Assembly: GCF_015244745.1 (NCBI RefSeq)
Contig: NZ_JABCQI010000004.1
Span: forward strand, 124,001-188,000
Length of the DNA stretch: 64,000 bases
Direction of reading: 5' to 3'
Source: Gluconobacter cadivus
Lineage (GTDB): Bacteria; Pseudomonadota; Alphaproteobacteria; Acetobacterales; Acetobacteraceae
The notes below the pieces were generated by a model. It saw only the letters and a program-made list of their open reading frames with translations. It was not told where the DNA came from and made no database searches. The translations under genes and the position numbers were made by a program. Below, one piece after another: positions 8,222-16,570 of the stretch (its first letter is position 1; every line of letters starts with the position of its first letter).

Positions 8222-9411
8222 GACGCCATGCTCCGCACCAACAGATCACGCAGGGCCTCATCGGCGACGAGATCCAGTGCATCGATCAGGAACGCCCGCA
8301 CGAGAATATCGCGCGCCTGCGCTTCGGGAACGCCGCGAGAGCGCAGATAGAAAAGCTGTTCGTCATCAAGAGCGCCTACGGTCGCGCCGTGGCTGCACTT
8401 GACGTCGTCGGCATAGATTTCCAGCTCGGGCTTGCTGTTGATCTGCGCTTTTTCAGACAGCAGCAGCGCCTGATTCATCTGATATCCATCGGTTTTCTGG
8501 GCCACGCGGTCCACGAGGATCTTGCCCTGAAAAACACCCTGCCCGGCGTCGGACAGAACCGTCTTGACGGTCTGGCGCGAACTGCCATCGGGAGCCGCAT
8601 GGTGGATCATGGAGGTCAGGTCGTTCAGCCGCTGGCCGTCCACGATCTGCACCCCATTCACATGCACCATGGCATGTGGGGCGTTCAGCGTCACGACGGC
8701 TTCGTGTCGGGCGAGGCTCCCGCCCTGATTTAGGGTGAAGCTGTCATACTCTCCCTTCTCCGACACGTCAGCGGACACGATCGCAAGATGCGTACCGCTC
8801 AGGCTCTCGCGCTGCAATTTGATGTGACGCAGCGTGGCGCCTTTGCCCACGACGATATCGAAACGCGGATTGGCGATATACCGCCCTTCGCCTGCATTGA
8901 CGTCGTACAGTGTCAGAGATGCGCCCTCTTCCAGCACGATGCGGTGCTGAAGATGCGTCGAAACAGTATCGCCGCTGGACAGGCTGATAAGGGTCAGCAG
9001 TCCTGCGTCCATTCCTGCCGGAATGTGAAGATCAAGCCCCTTTTCGCCCAGCGCCATATTCAGCGTTGCGGAAAAGACACCCTTGAGCGGGGAAACATGG
9101 TCCGAAGCCTGCTGGACAACGTCTAAAGGAGCAGACAGCCCCTCTAACAGCCTGCCATTGCCATAAACCATACGCGCGCCGCTTTCCGGCAGCGGCAAAT
9201 CGTTCAGAAGCGCACTGACGGATTCGGCCGCCAGAGGAGCAGCCTGTGTCCATGCCGTGTCCGCGATCGCCCGCAGCGGTGTATAGCGCCATGCTTCGAC
9301 GCGGCGTGTCGGCAGGCCGATTTCAGCAAGAGCGCCCCCATGCGCAGCCGAGCGCTGGACGAACACCTCCAGAGCTGGAGCGCCTGACGCTACGGAGGAC
9401 TGTACGCTCAC
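8218..9411 (-). CDS. sufD: Fe-S cluster assembly scaffold component SufD
   Basis: This is a 397-aa right-handed beta-helix protein of the SufBD family that pairs with SufB and the ATPase SufC. The C-terminal part holds the family signature region KCSHGATVGALDDEQLFYLRSR, here shown by CSHGATVG followed by DEQLFYLRSRG. The N-terminal third is divergent, as is normal for SufD. It overlaps sufC by 4 bases upstream and sufS by 4 bases downstream. Similarity to the SufB C-terminus (QLFYCRSRG) supports the assignment. Confidence 0.93.
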   Translation of the reverse strand: MSVQSSVASGAPALEVFVQRSAAHGGALAEIGLPTRRVEAWRYTPLRAIADTAWTQAAPLAAESVSALLNDLPLPESGARMVYGNGRLLEGLSAPLDVVQQASDHVSPLKGVFSATLNMALGEKGLDLHIPAGMDAGLLTLISLSSGDTVSTHLQHRIVLEEGASLTLYDVNAGEGRYIANPRFDIVVGKGATLRHIKLQRESLSGTHLAIVSADVSEKGEYDSFTLNQGGSLARHEAVVTLNAPHAMVHVNGVQIVDGQRLNDLTSMIHHAAPDGSSRQTVKTVLSDAGQGVFQGKILVDRVAQKTDGYQMNQALLLSEKAQINSKPELEIYADDVKCSHGATVGALDDEQLFYLRSRGVPEAQARDILVRAFLIDALDLVADEALRDLLVRSMAS

Positions 9412-10178
9412 GCTGCCGCCTCGAGAAACTGGGTATAGCCCTGCTTTTCAAGCGTCTTGGCAATATCGGGGCCGCCGCTATGGATGATACGGCCATGCGC
9501 CATGACATGCACACGATCCGGCACGATATAGTCGAGCAGACGCTGATGATGCGTGATGACCAGAGCAGAAAAATCTGGGCTACGCAGGGAGTTCACGCCT
9601 TCCGCGACGATGCGCAGGGCATCGATGTCCAGACCGCTATCCGTTTCGTCAAGGATGGCAAAGGACGGCTGGAGCAGACGCATCTGGAGCACTTCGTTGC
9701 GCTTCTTCTCGCCACCCGAAAAGCCGACATTGACCGCACGCTTGAGCATGTCGTCGGACATGGACAGATGCTTGGTCTCGGCACGCACAGCTTTGAGAAA
9801 GGCCACGGCATCCAGTTCGGCTTCACCACGCGCCCGGCGAACCGCGTTCACAGCAGTTCGCAGGAAATTCGCGTTGTTCACACCCGGCAGTTCGACCGGC
9901 GACTGGAATGCCAGAAACAGGCCCAGAGCAGCCCGTTCTTCGGGTTCAAGAGCCAGCAGATCCTGCCCCTTGAACGTGGCCGACCCACCCGTGACTTCGT
10001 AGTCGTCACGACCGGCAAGCACATAAGACAGCGTGGATTTACCCGAGCCGTTCGGCCCCATGATGGCATGGACTTCACCCTGGGGGACTTCGAGATCGAG
10101 CCCCTTGAGGATATCCTTGGGCGTGCCGTCGGCGTCGATGCGGGCCTGAAGACCCTGAATTTTCAGAAAATCGCTCAT
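9408..10178 (-). CDS. sufC: Fe-S cluster assembly ATPase SufC
   Basis: This is a 256-aa ABC-type ATPase that drives the SufB-SufD scaffold. It has Walker A GPNGSGKST (41-49), a Q loop (LAFQSPVELPG), the SufC-type signature FSGGEKKRNEV and Walker B FAILDETDSGLD, followed by a switch histidine in ITHHQRLL. The start is the ATG at 10178, one base after the sufB stop. The longer frame to 10277 would read through sufB and is rejected. It is soluble, as shown by the absence of membrane segments. Confidence 0.95.
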   Translation of the reverse strand: MSDFLKIQGLQARIDADGTPKDILKGLDLEVPQGEVHAIMGPNGSGKSTLSYVLAGRDDYEVTGGSATFKGQDLLALEPEERAALGLFLAFQSPVELPGVNNANFLRTAVNAVRRARGEAELDAVAFLKAVRAETKHLSMSDDMLKRAVNVGFSGGEKKRNEVLQMRLLQPSFAILDETDSGLDIDALRIVAEGVNSLRSPDFSALVITHHQRLLDYIVPDRVHVMAHGRIIHSGGPDIAKTLEKQGYTQFLEAAA

Positions 10179-10179
10179 A

Positions 10180-11664
10180 TTAACCCACACTTCCTTCGAG
10201 GCTGATCTGCAGAAGCTTCTGCGCCTCGACCGCGAATTCCATCGGCAGCTCTTTGAGCACCTCGCGGCAGAAACCATTGACGATCAGACCAACCGCATCT
10301 TCTTCCGACAAGCCGCGCGAACGGCAGTAGAAGAGCTGGTCCTCAGAGATTTTCGACGTGGTCGCTTCATGCTCCACGCGCGCCGTCATGTTACGGCTTT
10401 CGATATAAGGCACCGTATGCGCGCCGCACTGATCGCCGATCAGAAGACTGTCGCACTGCGTGAAATTGCGCGCATTGCGAGCCTTCGGCTGCATACGAAC
10501 CAGACCGCGATAGGTGCTGTCCGACTGACCGGCCGAGATCGTTTTGGCAATGATCGTCGAGCGCGTGTTCGGTGCCAGATGGATCATCTTAGTTCCAGTA
10601 TCGGCCTGCTGATGATTGTTGGTCACCGCGACCGAGTAGAACTCACCGACCGATCCCTCACCCGCCAGCACGCAGGACGGATATTTCCATGTGATCGCAG
10701 AGCCGGTTTCGACCTGCGTCCACGAAATCTTGGACCGTGCGCCACGGCAGATGCCACGCTTGGTGACGAAATTGTAGATGCCACCCCGGCCTTCATCATC
10801 GCCCGGATACCAGTTCTGGACCGTGGAATACTTGATCGAGGCGTCTTCCATCGCGATCAGTTCGACCACCGCCGCATGAAGCTGGTTCTCATCACGCTGC
10901 GGCGCCGTGCAGCCTTCCAGATAGGAGACGGTGGCACGGTCTTCAGCGATGATGAGTGTGCGTTCGAACTGCCCCGTATTGCGCGCATTGATGCGGAAAT
11001 AGGTGGACAGCTCCATCGGGCAACGAACACCTTCAGGGATGTACACGAATGAGCCATCGGTAAAGACAGCAGAATTCAGCGCCCCGAAGAAGTTGTCGGA
11101 TACTGGCACGACCGTGCCCAGATATTTCCGGACCAGTTCGGGATGTTCGCGGATGGCCTCGGAGATCGGGCAGAAAATGACACCAGCCTCCGCAAGCGTT
11201 TTGCGGAAGGTCGTTGCGACGGACACGCTGTCAAAAACGGCGTCCACGGCAACCGGCAGGCGCGCTTCTTCAGCACCTTCCACACCGGCCAGAAGAGCCT
11301 GTTCGTGCAGGGGAATGCCCAGCTTAGCGTAGGTCTTGAGAAGTTCGGGATCGACTTCATCAAGGCTCTTGGGGCCGGATTTCTTCTTCGGCTGGGCGAA
11401 GTAATGTGCGTCCTGATAATCGATCGGCGGGTGATGGATATGAGCCCAGGTCGGCTCTTCCATTTCCAGCCACGCACGAAAAGCCTTCAGACGCCAGTCC
11501 AGCATCCATTGCGGCTCGCCCTTGCGCTCGGAGATCAGGCGGACCGTTTCCTCATTGAGACCCTTGGGCGCGATATCCATTTCGATATCGGTCTCAAAGC
11601 CCCATTCGTAGCTGGATTTCGCGAGTTTTTCGACTGTCTCGCGGGTTTCCGTCACGGCTGGCAT
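10180..11664 (-). CDS. sufB: Fe-S cluster assembly scaffold SufB
   Basis: This is a 494-aa SufB. Together with SufC and SufD it forms the scaffold on which the nascent cluster is built. Conserved blocks include [10 protein letters not shown] near the start, [46 protein letters not shown] and the C-terminal [20 protein letters not shown]. The length is typical of the long SufB class. It begins 12 bases after the rrf2 stop and is followed at one base by sufC. Confidence 0.95.
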   Translation of the reverse strand: MPAVTETRETVEKLAKSSYEWGFETDIEMDIAPKGLNEETVRLISERKGEPQWMLDWRLKAFRAWLEMEEPTWAHIHHPPIDYQDAHYFAQPKKKSGPKSLDEVDPELLKTYAKLGIPLHEQALLAGVEGAEEARLPVAVDAVFDSVSVATTFRKTLAEAGVIFCPISEAIREHPELVRKYLGTVVPVSDNFFGALNSAVFTDGSFVYIPEGVRCPMELSTYFRINARNTGQFERTLIIAEDRATVSYLEGCTAPQRDENQLHAAVVELIAMEDASIKYSTVQNWYPGDDEGRGGIYNFVTKRGICRGARSKISWTQVETGSAITWKYPSCVLAGEGSVGEFYSVAVTNNHQQADTGTKMIHLAPNTRSTIIAKTISAGQSDSTYRGLVRMQPKARNARNFTQCDSLLIGDQCGAHTVPYIESRNMTARVEHEATTSKISEDQLFYCRSRGLSEEDAVGLIVNGFCREVLKELPMEFAVEAQKLLQISLEGSVG

Positions 11665-11676
11665 GGTGTGTTGTCC

Positions 11677-12159
11677 TTAACTGACCGCTTCGGTCACGGA
11701 GGGGGCCTCCGCTCCAACGGTGGCGACAGGAGCCGGGGCGGGGCCGCGCCTTGGCAGGCGCTCCGCATGCCGGCCCATATCGGCCAGTGTAATACTGTTG
11801 AGTGTGCTGAGGATGGCATCGTTCACGACATCCCACTGGCCCGACAGACCGCACAGGGAGCTATGTTCGCACTCGCGCCCGTCACAGCAGGCGGTAATGG
11901 CGATAGGTCCGTCCACGGCCGCGATAACGGCGGCGACGGTCACTTTTTCAAGCTCGCCCGCAAGGCGGTAGCCGCCCCGTGCGCCACGATGGGACAGGAC
12001 CAGACCGCTGGAGGCCAACCCCTTGAGGAGCTTGGCCACGGTGGGTTCGGGAACGCCGGTTTCTACTGCAAGGGCTGCGGCTGTTGCCAGTCCTTCATGA
12101 CGACCGAGATGGACCAGAAGGACAGTGGCGTAATCGGCCAGTTTGGAGAGCCTCAGCAT
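11677..12159 (-). CDS. Rrf2-family transcriptional regulator of the SUF operon (IscR-like)
   Basis: This is a 160-aa winged-helix Rrf2-family protein. The N-terminal helix-turn-helix is MLRLSKLADYATVLL with PTVAKLLKGL as recognition helix, followed by GARGGYRL. Cysteines C91/C92, C97 and C103 (ACCDGREC then SSLC) have the spacing of the IscR-type Fe-S ligand set. It can therefore be expected to sense cluster status and control the operon it heads. The proline-rich tail is not conserved. ATG 12159 is preferred over an upstream in-frame start at 12237, because the family N-terminus begins exactly there. A 21-bp palindrome lies 29-49 bases upstream (12188-12208). Confidence 0.9.
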   Translation of the reverse strand: MLRLSKLADYATVLLVHLGRHEGLATAAALAVETGVPEPTVAKLLKGLASSGLVLSHRGARGGYRLAGELEKVTVAAVIAAVDGPIAITACCDGRECEHSSLCGLSGQWDVVNDAILSTLNSITLADMGRHAERLPRRGPAPAPVATVGAEAPSVTEAVS

Positions 12160-12187
12160 CGCTTGCACACTCGCATCTTGTTCTAAT

Positions 12188-12208
12188 TCAAGACTTGCTA
12201 AGTCCTGA
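12188..12208 (-). promoter_or_regulatory. Palindromic operator candidate upstream of the rrf2-suf operon
   Basis: Two 9-bp half-sites, TCAAGACTT and AAGTCCTGA, form an inverted repeat with a 3-base centre (GCT). The arms differ at one position (A/G). It lies 29 bases before the rrf2 start. A TTGACC box is found further upstream (minus strand, 12239-12244), but no convincing -10 was found. Autoregulation by the Fe-S sensing Rrf2 protein is the natural reading. Binding is inferred. Confidence 0.5.
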
Positions 12209-12279
12209 TTTGTTCCAAATGACCCATACCGGAGCAAAGGTCAAGGCTTCTGTGCCCGACCTTTGGCTGACATGGAATG

Positions 12280-13569
12280 TCACACACCAAAAAACAGTCG
12301 GGAAACGCCGTCAAGCGCCGCTCCGGCCAGAAAACCGACCACCGTGCCATTGATACGGATGTAGGCAAGGTCACGCCCGACACGCGACTCCAGCCGCATT
12401 GCCAGATCGTTTCCGTCCCATCCTGCCATGACGGCGGCGATGAACCCGGACAGCTTCTCGCGCAGCCCCGGCAGGATCCGCTGGACCGTACTTTCTACAG
12501 CCTGATTAACTTTCAGACGCAGAATATCGTTGGAGCGCAGGGCAGTCGCAAGCTGGACGATTGCGGCATCAACAACCGTGGCGCTCCAGCCATCCTCACG
12601 TCCGCTGTCTTCCTCCACCATGCGCCGCAGACGGTCCCATAGCTCCGAACTCCATCCCTTGAGGCTGGTATGGGTCAGGACGGAGGTGATGGTATCGGCC
12701 ATATCCTTGCGACGGACTGGATCGTGTTCGATCCGGTCGATTTCGCCGCGAACCCATGTCGTGAAGCCGTGCCGCAGGTCCGAGTCCATCGGATCGACCC
12801 GTTCGAACTCGGCATGCAGCGCCATGAGAACACGACTGGCGACGGAACCCCCAATCGCCCACCCCAGAAAACGACCGCCCTGTTCCCGCACACGCTCCTC
12901 AACAAAATGTCGCAGGTCCGACTCACGGGATGTTACGGTGGTCTTGATGCGCTCAAGCAGGAAGGACAGGACCTCCTGATGCATCTCACTGTCCACCATG
13001 GCGCGCATGCCGCGGGAGACGAGAGGCGCCATTTCCTCTCCATTGAGCAGGACCGGAAGGGCGCGTGAAATGGCAGCTTTGGCCCGCCCGTCTTCAAGAT
13101 GGTCGAACATCAGAGGAATGGCGGAGCGCATGCTGTTGACGAGGGTCTGGCGCGTCGCGGGCTCGCTCAGCATATCGGCGATCAGGCTGGAGAGATCGAT
13201 TTTCGACAAAGCGCGTCGAACGTCGTCTTCGGTGAAGAACTGTCCTGAAATAAAACGGCCCAGTGCCTGACCGAGACGCTCTTTCTGACGCGGCAGAATG
13301 GCCGTGTGCGGAATGGGAAGGCCCAGCGGATGGCGAAACAACGCAGTCACGGCAAACCAGTCGGCCAGACCACCAACGACGCCTGCCCTGGAGCCCGCTC
13401 TCAGGAGTCCAAATGCCAGACTGCTGTCGCCGATATGACGGGCAGCCGCCAGCGTCGTGCCCGCAGCGAGTGCCCCCATGCCAACGAGCAGTCCCCCGGC
13501 CATAAAGCGTGGCGACAGACCTGAAGGGCTGGATTTTCGTGAAACGGGATGAGGCGTGTCCGCGTGCAT
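12280..13569 (-). CDS. DUF445 (YjiN-like) membrane-anchored protein
   Basis: This 429-aa protein has one or two hydrophobic segments near the N-terminus (about residues 22-45) and a second near the C-terminal end. The DUF445 signature GGLADWFAVTALFRHPLGLPIPHTAILPRQKER follows residue 60 and is recognised by ADWFAVTALFRHPLG. The middle is helical with many charged residues. A start at GTG 13575 is possible, but ATG 13569 is preferred. Function is unknown in any organism I can name. It lies 120 bases upstream of rrf2 on the same strand and diverges from the PEPC-like gene. Confidence 0.85.
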   Translation of the reverse strand: MHADTPHPVSRKSSPSGLSPRFMAGGLLVGMGALAAGTTLAAARHIGDSSLAFGLLRAGSRAGVVGGLADWFAVTALFRHPLGLPIPHTAILPRQKERLGQALGRFISGQFFTEDDVRRALSKIDLSSLIADMLSEPATRQTLVNSMRSAIPLMFDHLEDGRAKAAISRALPVLLNGEEMAPLVSRGMRAMVDSEMHQEVLSFLLERIKTTVTSRESDLRHFVEERVREQGGRFLGWAIGGSVASRVLMALHAEFERVDPMDSDLRHGFTTWVRGEIDRIEHDPVRRKDMADTITSVLTHTSLKGWSSELWDRLRRMVEEDSGREDGWSATVVDAAIVQLATALRSNDILRLKVNQAVESTVQRILPGLREKLSGFIAAVMAGWDGNDLAMRLESRVGRDLAYIRINGTVVGFLAGAALDGVSRLFFGV

Positions 13570-13703
13570 CCACACACGGATAGCATCATCCGGGCGGGCT
13601 GTCGCGGTCAGAGCAAGGTTGCACTTGGCGGCAGGGCGTGAAAAGTATTGCGGCCCGTTTTTCGGTCCATTTTTCTTTTTTCGCAGAAGCGAGACTGCTC
13701 CCG

Positions 13704-16481
13704 ATGTCTGACTGCGCCTCCCGGCTCGATCCGTCTCTCCATGACCGTATTGACGCGATGACGTCCCGGCTGCTCCACGAACGCGACGGTCTTGAAGACC
13801 TGATTGCGTCTATCGGGCAGGATCTGTCCAACGACGATCCGGAGACGTGCAAGGCACGACTAACCGAGATCGGAAACGTTGTCCGCGCCCTGCGTGACGA
13901 GCATTTCGTCGAGCGCGCCGCACATCTGCGCGCGTATGTCGGTCTTGATGAAGCGGCCCCGCAGGAGCGTCTCGAAGCCGTGGCGAAATCTCTGGTGGAT
14001 CAGGCTGCCGATGCGGTGTCCCTGACCGTGCCTAAAATTGCCGCAGTTTTCACCGCGCATCCGACCTTCGCACTGGCGGACGGCGTGTATGACATCCTGA
14101 CGCAACGGGCCGAAAATCCCGACATGCCGATCCCTTGCCTCAAAACGCATCGCCGTCCGGGGCCGCCGACACTGGCACAGGAACAGGCTCTCGCACTGGC
14201 AGCCATTCTGCGGGGCCGTGATGCGCTTGATGACCTCACAACAGCGCTCCTGCGGGAGATGTCCCAGCGCTGGTCGGGAGAAAACAGCCATGTCGATCCC
14301 GCCCCTGTCGTTCTGGCAAGCTGGGTCGGTTTCGATACGGACGGACGCAACGATATTGGCTGGTGGGACACTCTCCGTATCCGGCTTGAATTAAAGTCGT
14401 CCCAGCTTTATCGTCTGACGGATGGGCTGGAGCGGCTGGGCCTTCAGGAAAGCGCACTGGCTATGCGCACGCGCCGGGCTATCGAAGCCGTCAAAACACA
14501 GCACGCCGCCTGCCCGACCGGACGAGATGCTGCACCGGAAACGATCCGCGATTTTGCCCAGACGCTGATTTCGCACCGTGACAAAGCGCTTCTGGACGCG
14601 GCTGAACTTCTGCCGCTCTTTCAGGATGCTGCCTCCGGTCTCGATGAAGACAGTCTGCTGCATCTGCGGACGCTCCGCGCTGGCTTCATGAGCCACGGCC
14701 TCGGCATCGCGCGTATCCATACCCGACTGAACGCGGCACAAATCTATAATGTCGCGCGCACACGACTGGGCCTGACGGATGACCCCGCCCTGCCCTCGCG
14801 CCGACGCGTCCTGCTGACGAAAATCGACGAGGCTCTCTCTGACCTGACGCCCCGCGCCGTGGATTTCGGCTCGCTGCTGGTCGAGCCTGCATCCGCCGCA
14901 CGGTTGATGATGACCATGGCGCAGATCCTCAAGCACATCGATTCAGGATCGCCCATCCGCTTCCTCATCGCCGAGACGGAGAGTGGCTACACGCTGCTGG
15001 CGACGCTCTGGCTGGCACGACTGTTCGGAATTAAAGACCATCAGATCGAGATTTCGCCGCTTTTTGAGACGGAAAGCGCGCTGGAAAATGGTGAGACCAT
15101 TCTCGAGGAAGCGTTCCGTTCAAGCCATTGGCGCGATTACCTGAAGGCAAACGGACGGCTGTCGCTTCAGTTCGGCTACTCCGATTCGGGACGCTATGTC
15201 GGACAGCTTGCCGCCACCAATCTGGTCGAGCGTCTGCGGATGCGGACTCTCTCTTTGCTAGCAGAACATGGGCTGGAGGATGTTTCCCTCACCCTGTTCG
15301 ATACGCATGGCGAAAGCATCGGACGTGGGGCCCATCCTTTCAGCCTGCGTCAGCGTCTGGATTATTTCTCCCCGGCCCGCACACGACTGGCCATGCGCGA
15401 AGCCGGGATCGGCTGCCGCGTTGAAACCGCGTTTCAGGGTGGCGACGGCTACACGCTGTTCGGAACGAAGGCTCTTGCGGCCTCCACGATTGCCACTCTT
15501 GCCGAGCATACGGCTGAAATTCCGCAGGACACGAAAGATCCGGTCTATACGCGCCCTGACTTCGCAGCGGACTTCTTCTCCACCATCGCGCTCGACATGG
15601 GCGCTCTGGTCGATGATCCGGGCTATGCAGCCCTGCTCAGCGCCTTCGGGCCGTCACTGATCGACAAGACGGGCTCCCGTCCCTCGGCCCGTCAGTCTGA
15701 CGCAGCGACCGTGACGCGTATCACGCATCCCGGCCAACTTCGGGCCATTCCCAACAATGCAATCCTTCAGCAGCTCGGCTGGTGGGCGAATGTGCTGCAC
15801 GGGCTGGGCAATGCGGCGCAACGCCATCCCGAGACATTCGAGCAGTTCGCAACAGAATCATCGCGCTTCCGCGAAGCCATGGACTTTGCGCGTCAGGCGC
15901 TGGCTCATTCCGATCTGGATGTTTTGCGGACGACAATCCATCAGCTCGACCCCGGCACCTGGCTGGATCGTGCAGCCAACGCCCAGAGCGATGAGGAACG
16001 GCAGAGCCTGTTGAGCATTTCACACGGGCTGGAGCTGCTGCGCTTCTGGACCAGCGGCCCCGCAATGTTCCGGCGTATTCAGGCGGACCACATCGCCTTG
16101 CGCGCCGCATGGCCCGACGCACCACGTATGGCGGCGCGTGAAAAGCTGCTTCATGCGATCCGTTTTGCCCTTATCGACCGTCTGTGGGGTCTCTCGACGC
16201 GCATTCCCTATTTCGGCCCTCGCAATAGCCTGACACGGGAATCGATCACGAACCTCATCCTCTGTCTGGATGTGCCGCGCGCGCTTCATCTTCTGGACGA
16301 CCTGTTCCCCCTCACCGTTCCCAGCGTTGCCAATCTCGATTTCGCAGAGCCGGGCGATGCGGCGGAAGCTGGCGGCTTTGCACGGGAACATCAGGAGATT
16401 TTCGAGCCGCTATCGCACTGTTTTGCGCTGCTGCGCGAAGTCGGGATCGCGATCATGCATGCCAACCGGGCTTTCGGCTGA
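13704..16481 (+). CDS. Phosphoenolpyruvate carboxylase homologue with altered active-site motifs
   Basis: At 925 aa this is the size of PEP carboxylase, which makes oxaloacetate from PEP and bicarbonate. Recognisable family blocks are TAHPT (H119), DTDGRN, ARIHTR, PLFET, FGYSDSGR and ESIGRGAHP. Against the E. coli enzyme by eye, the essential His138, Arg396, Glu506, Asp543 and Arg587 positions are kept. Lys546 becomes Arg, the HGRGG block becomes DTHGE (losing His579 and Arg581), and the Arg713 region (TQNR) reads QQLG. The usual C-terminal QNTG/RNTG end is absent; the protein ends NRAFG. It may therefore be a divergent PEPC or a non-catalytic paralogue. ATG 13704 is chosen over 13638. The gene diverges from DUF445. 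Confidence 0.8.
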   Translation: MSDCASRLDPSLHDRIDAMTSRLLHERDGLEDLIASIGQDLSNDDPETCKARLTEIGNVVRALRDEHFVERAAHLRAYVGLDEAAPQERLEAVAKSLVDQAADAVSLTVPKIAAVFTAHPTFALADGVYDILTQRAENPDMPIPCLKTHRRPGPPTLAQEQALALAAILRGRDALDDLTTALLREMSQRWSGENSHVDPAPVVLASWVGFDTDGRNDIGWWDTLRIRLELKSSQLYRLTDGLERLGLQESALAMRTRRAIEAVKTQHAACPTGRDAAPETIRDFAQTLISHRDKALLDAAELLPLFQDAASGLDEDSLLHLRTLRAGFMSHGLGIARIHTRLNAAQIYNVARTRLGLTDDPALPSRRRVLLTKIDEALSDLTPRAVDFGSLLVEPASAARLMMTMAQILKHIDSGSPIRFLIAETESGYTLLATLWLARLFGIKDHQIEISPLFETESALENGETILEEAFRSSHWRDYLKANGRLSLQFGYSDSGRYVGQLAATNLVERLRMRTLSLLAEHGLEDVSLTLFDTHGESIGRGAHPFSLRQRLDYFSPARTRLAMREAGIGCRVETAFQGGDGYTLFGTKALAASTIATLAEHTAEIPQDTKDPVYTRPDFAADFFSTIALDMGALVDDPGYAALLSAFGPSLIDKTGSRPSARQSDAATVTRITHPGQLRAIPNNAILQQLGWWANVLHGLGNAAQRHPETFEQFATESSRFREAMDFARQALAHSDLDVLRTTIHQLDPGTWLDRAANAQSDEERQSLLSISHGLELLRFWTSGPAMFRRIQADHIALRAAWPDAPRMAAREKLLHAIRFALIDRLWGLSTRIPYFGPRNSLTRESITNLILCLDVPRALHLLDDLFPLTVPSVANLDFAEPGDAAEAGGFAREHQEIFEPLSHCFALLREVGIAIMHANRAFG

Positions 16482-16570
16482 GGAATGATACGCGGCCGGA
16501 ACCCTTGTCGGTAACGGCCACGTCCGTTTAGAAGGCTCTCGTAACAAACCCTAACGGAAAGTTCCTCTGC

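Noticed and set aside
7112-8350. A 412-aa plus-strand frame opposite sufS and sufD
   Set aside because: sufS and sufD carry full catalytic and family motifs with operon-type overlaps on the minus strand. The plus-strand frame matches nothing recognisable.
13638-13703. Upstream extension of the PEPC-like gene from 13638
   Set aside because: It would add a hydrophobic/basic stretch (MKSIAARFSVHFSFF) not expected for a cytoplasmic carboxylase. The ATG at 13704 starts close to the conserved N-terminus.
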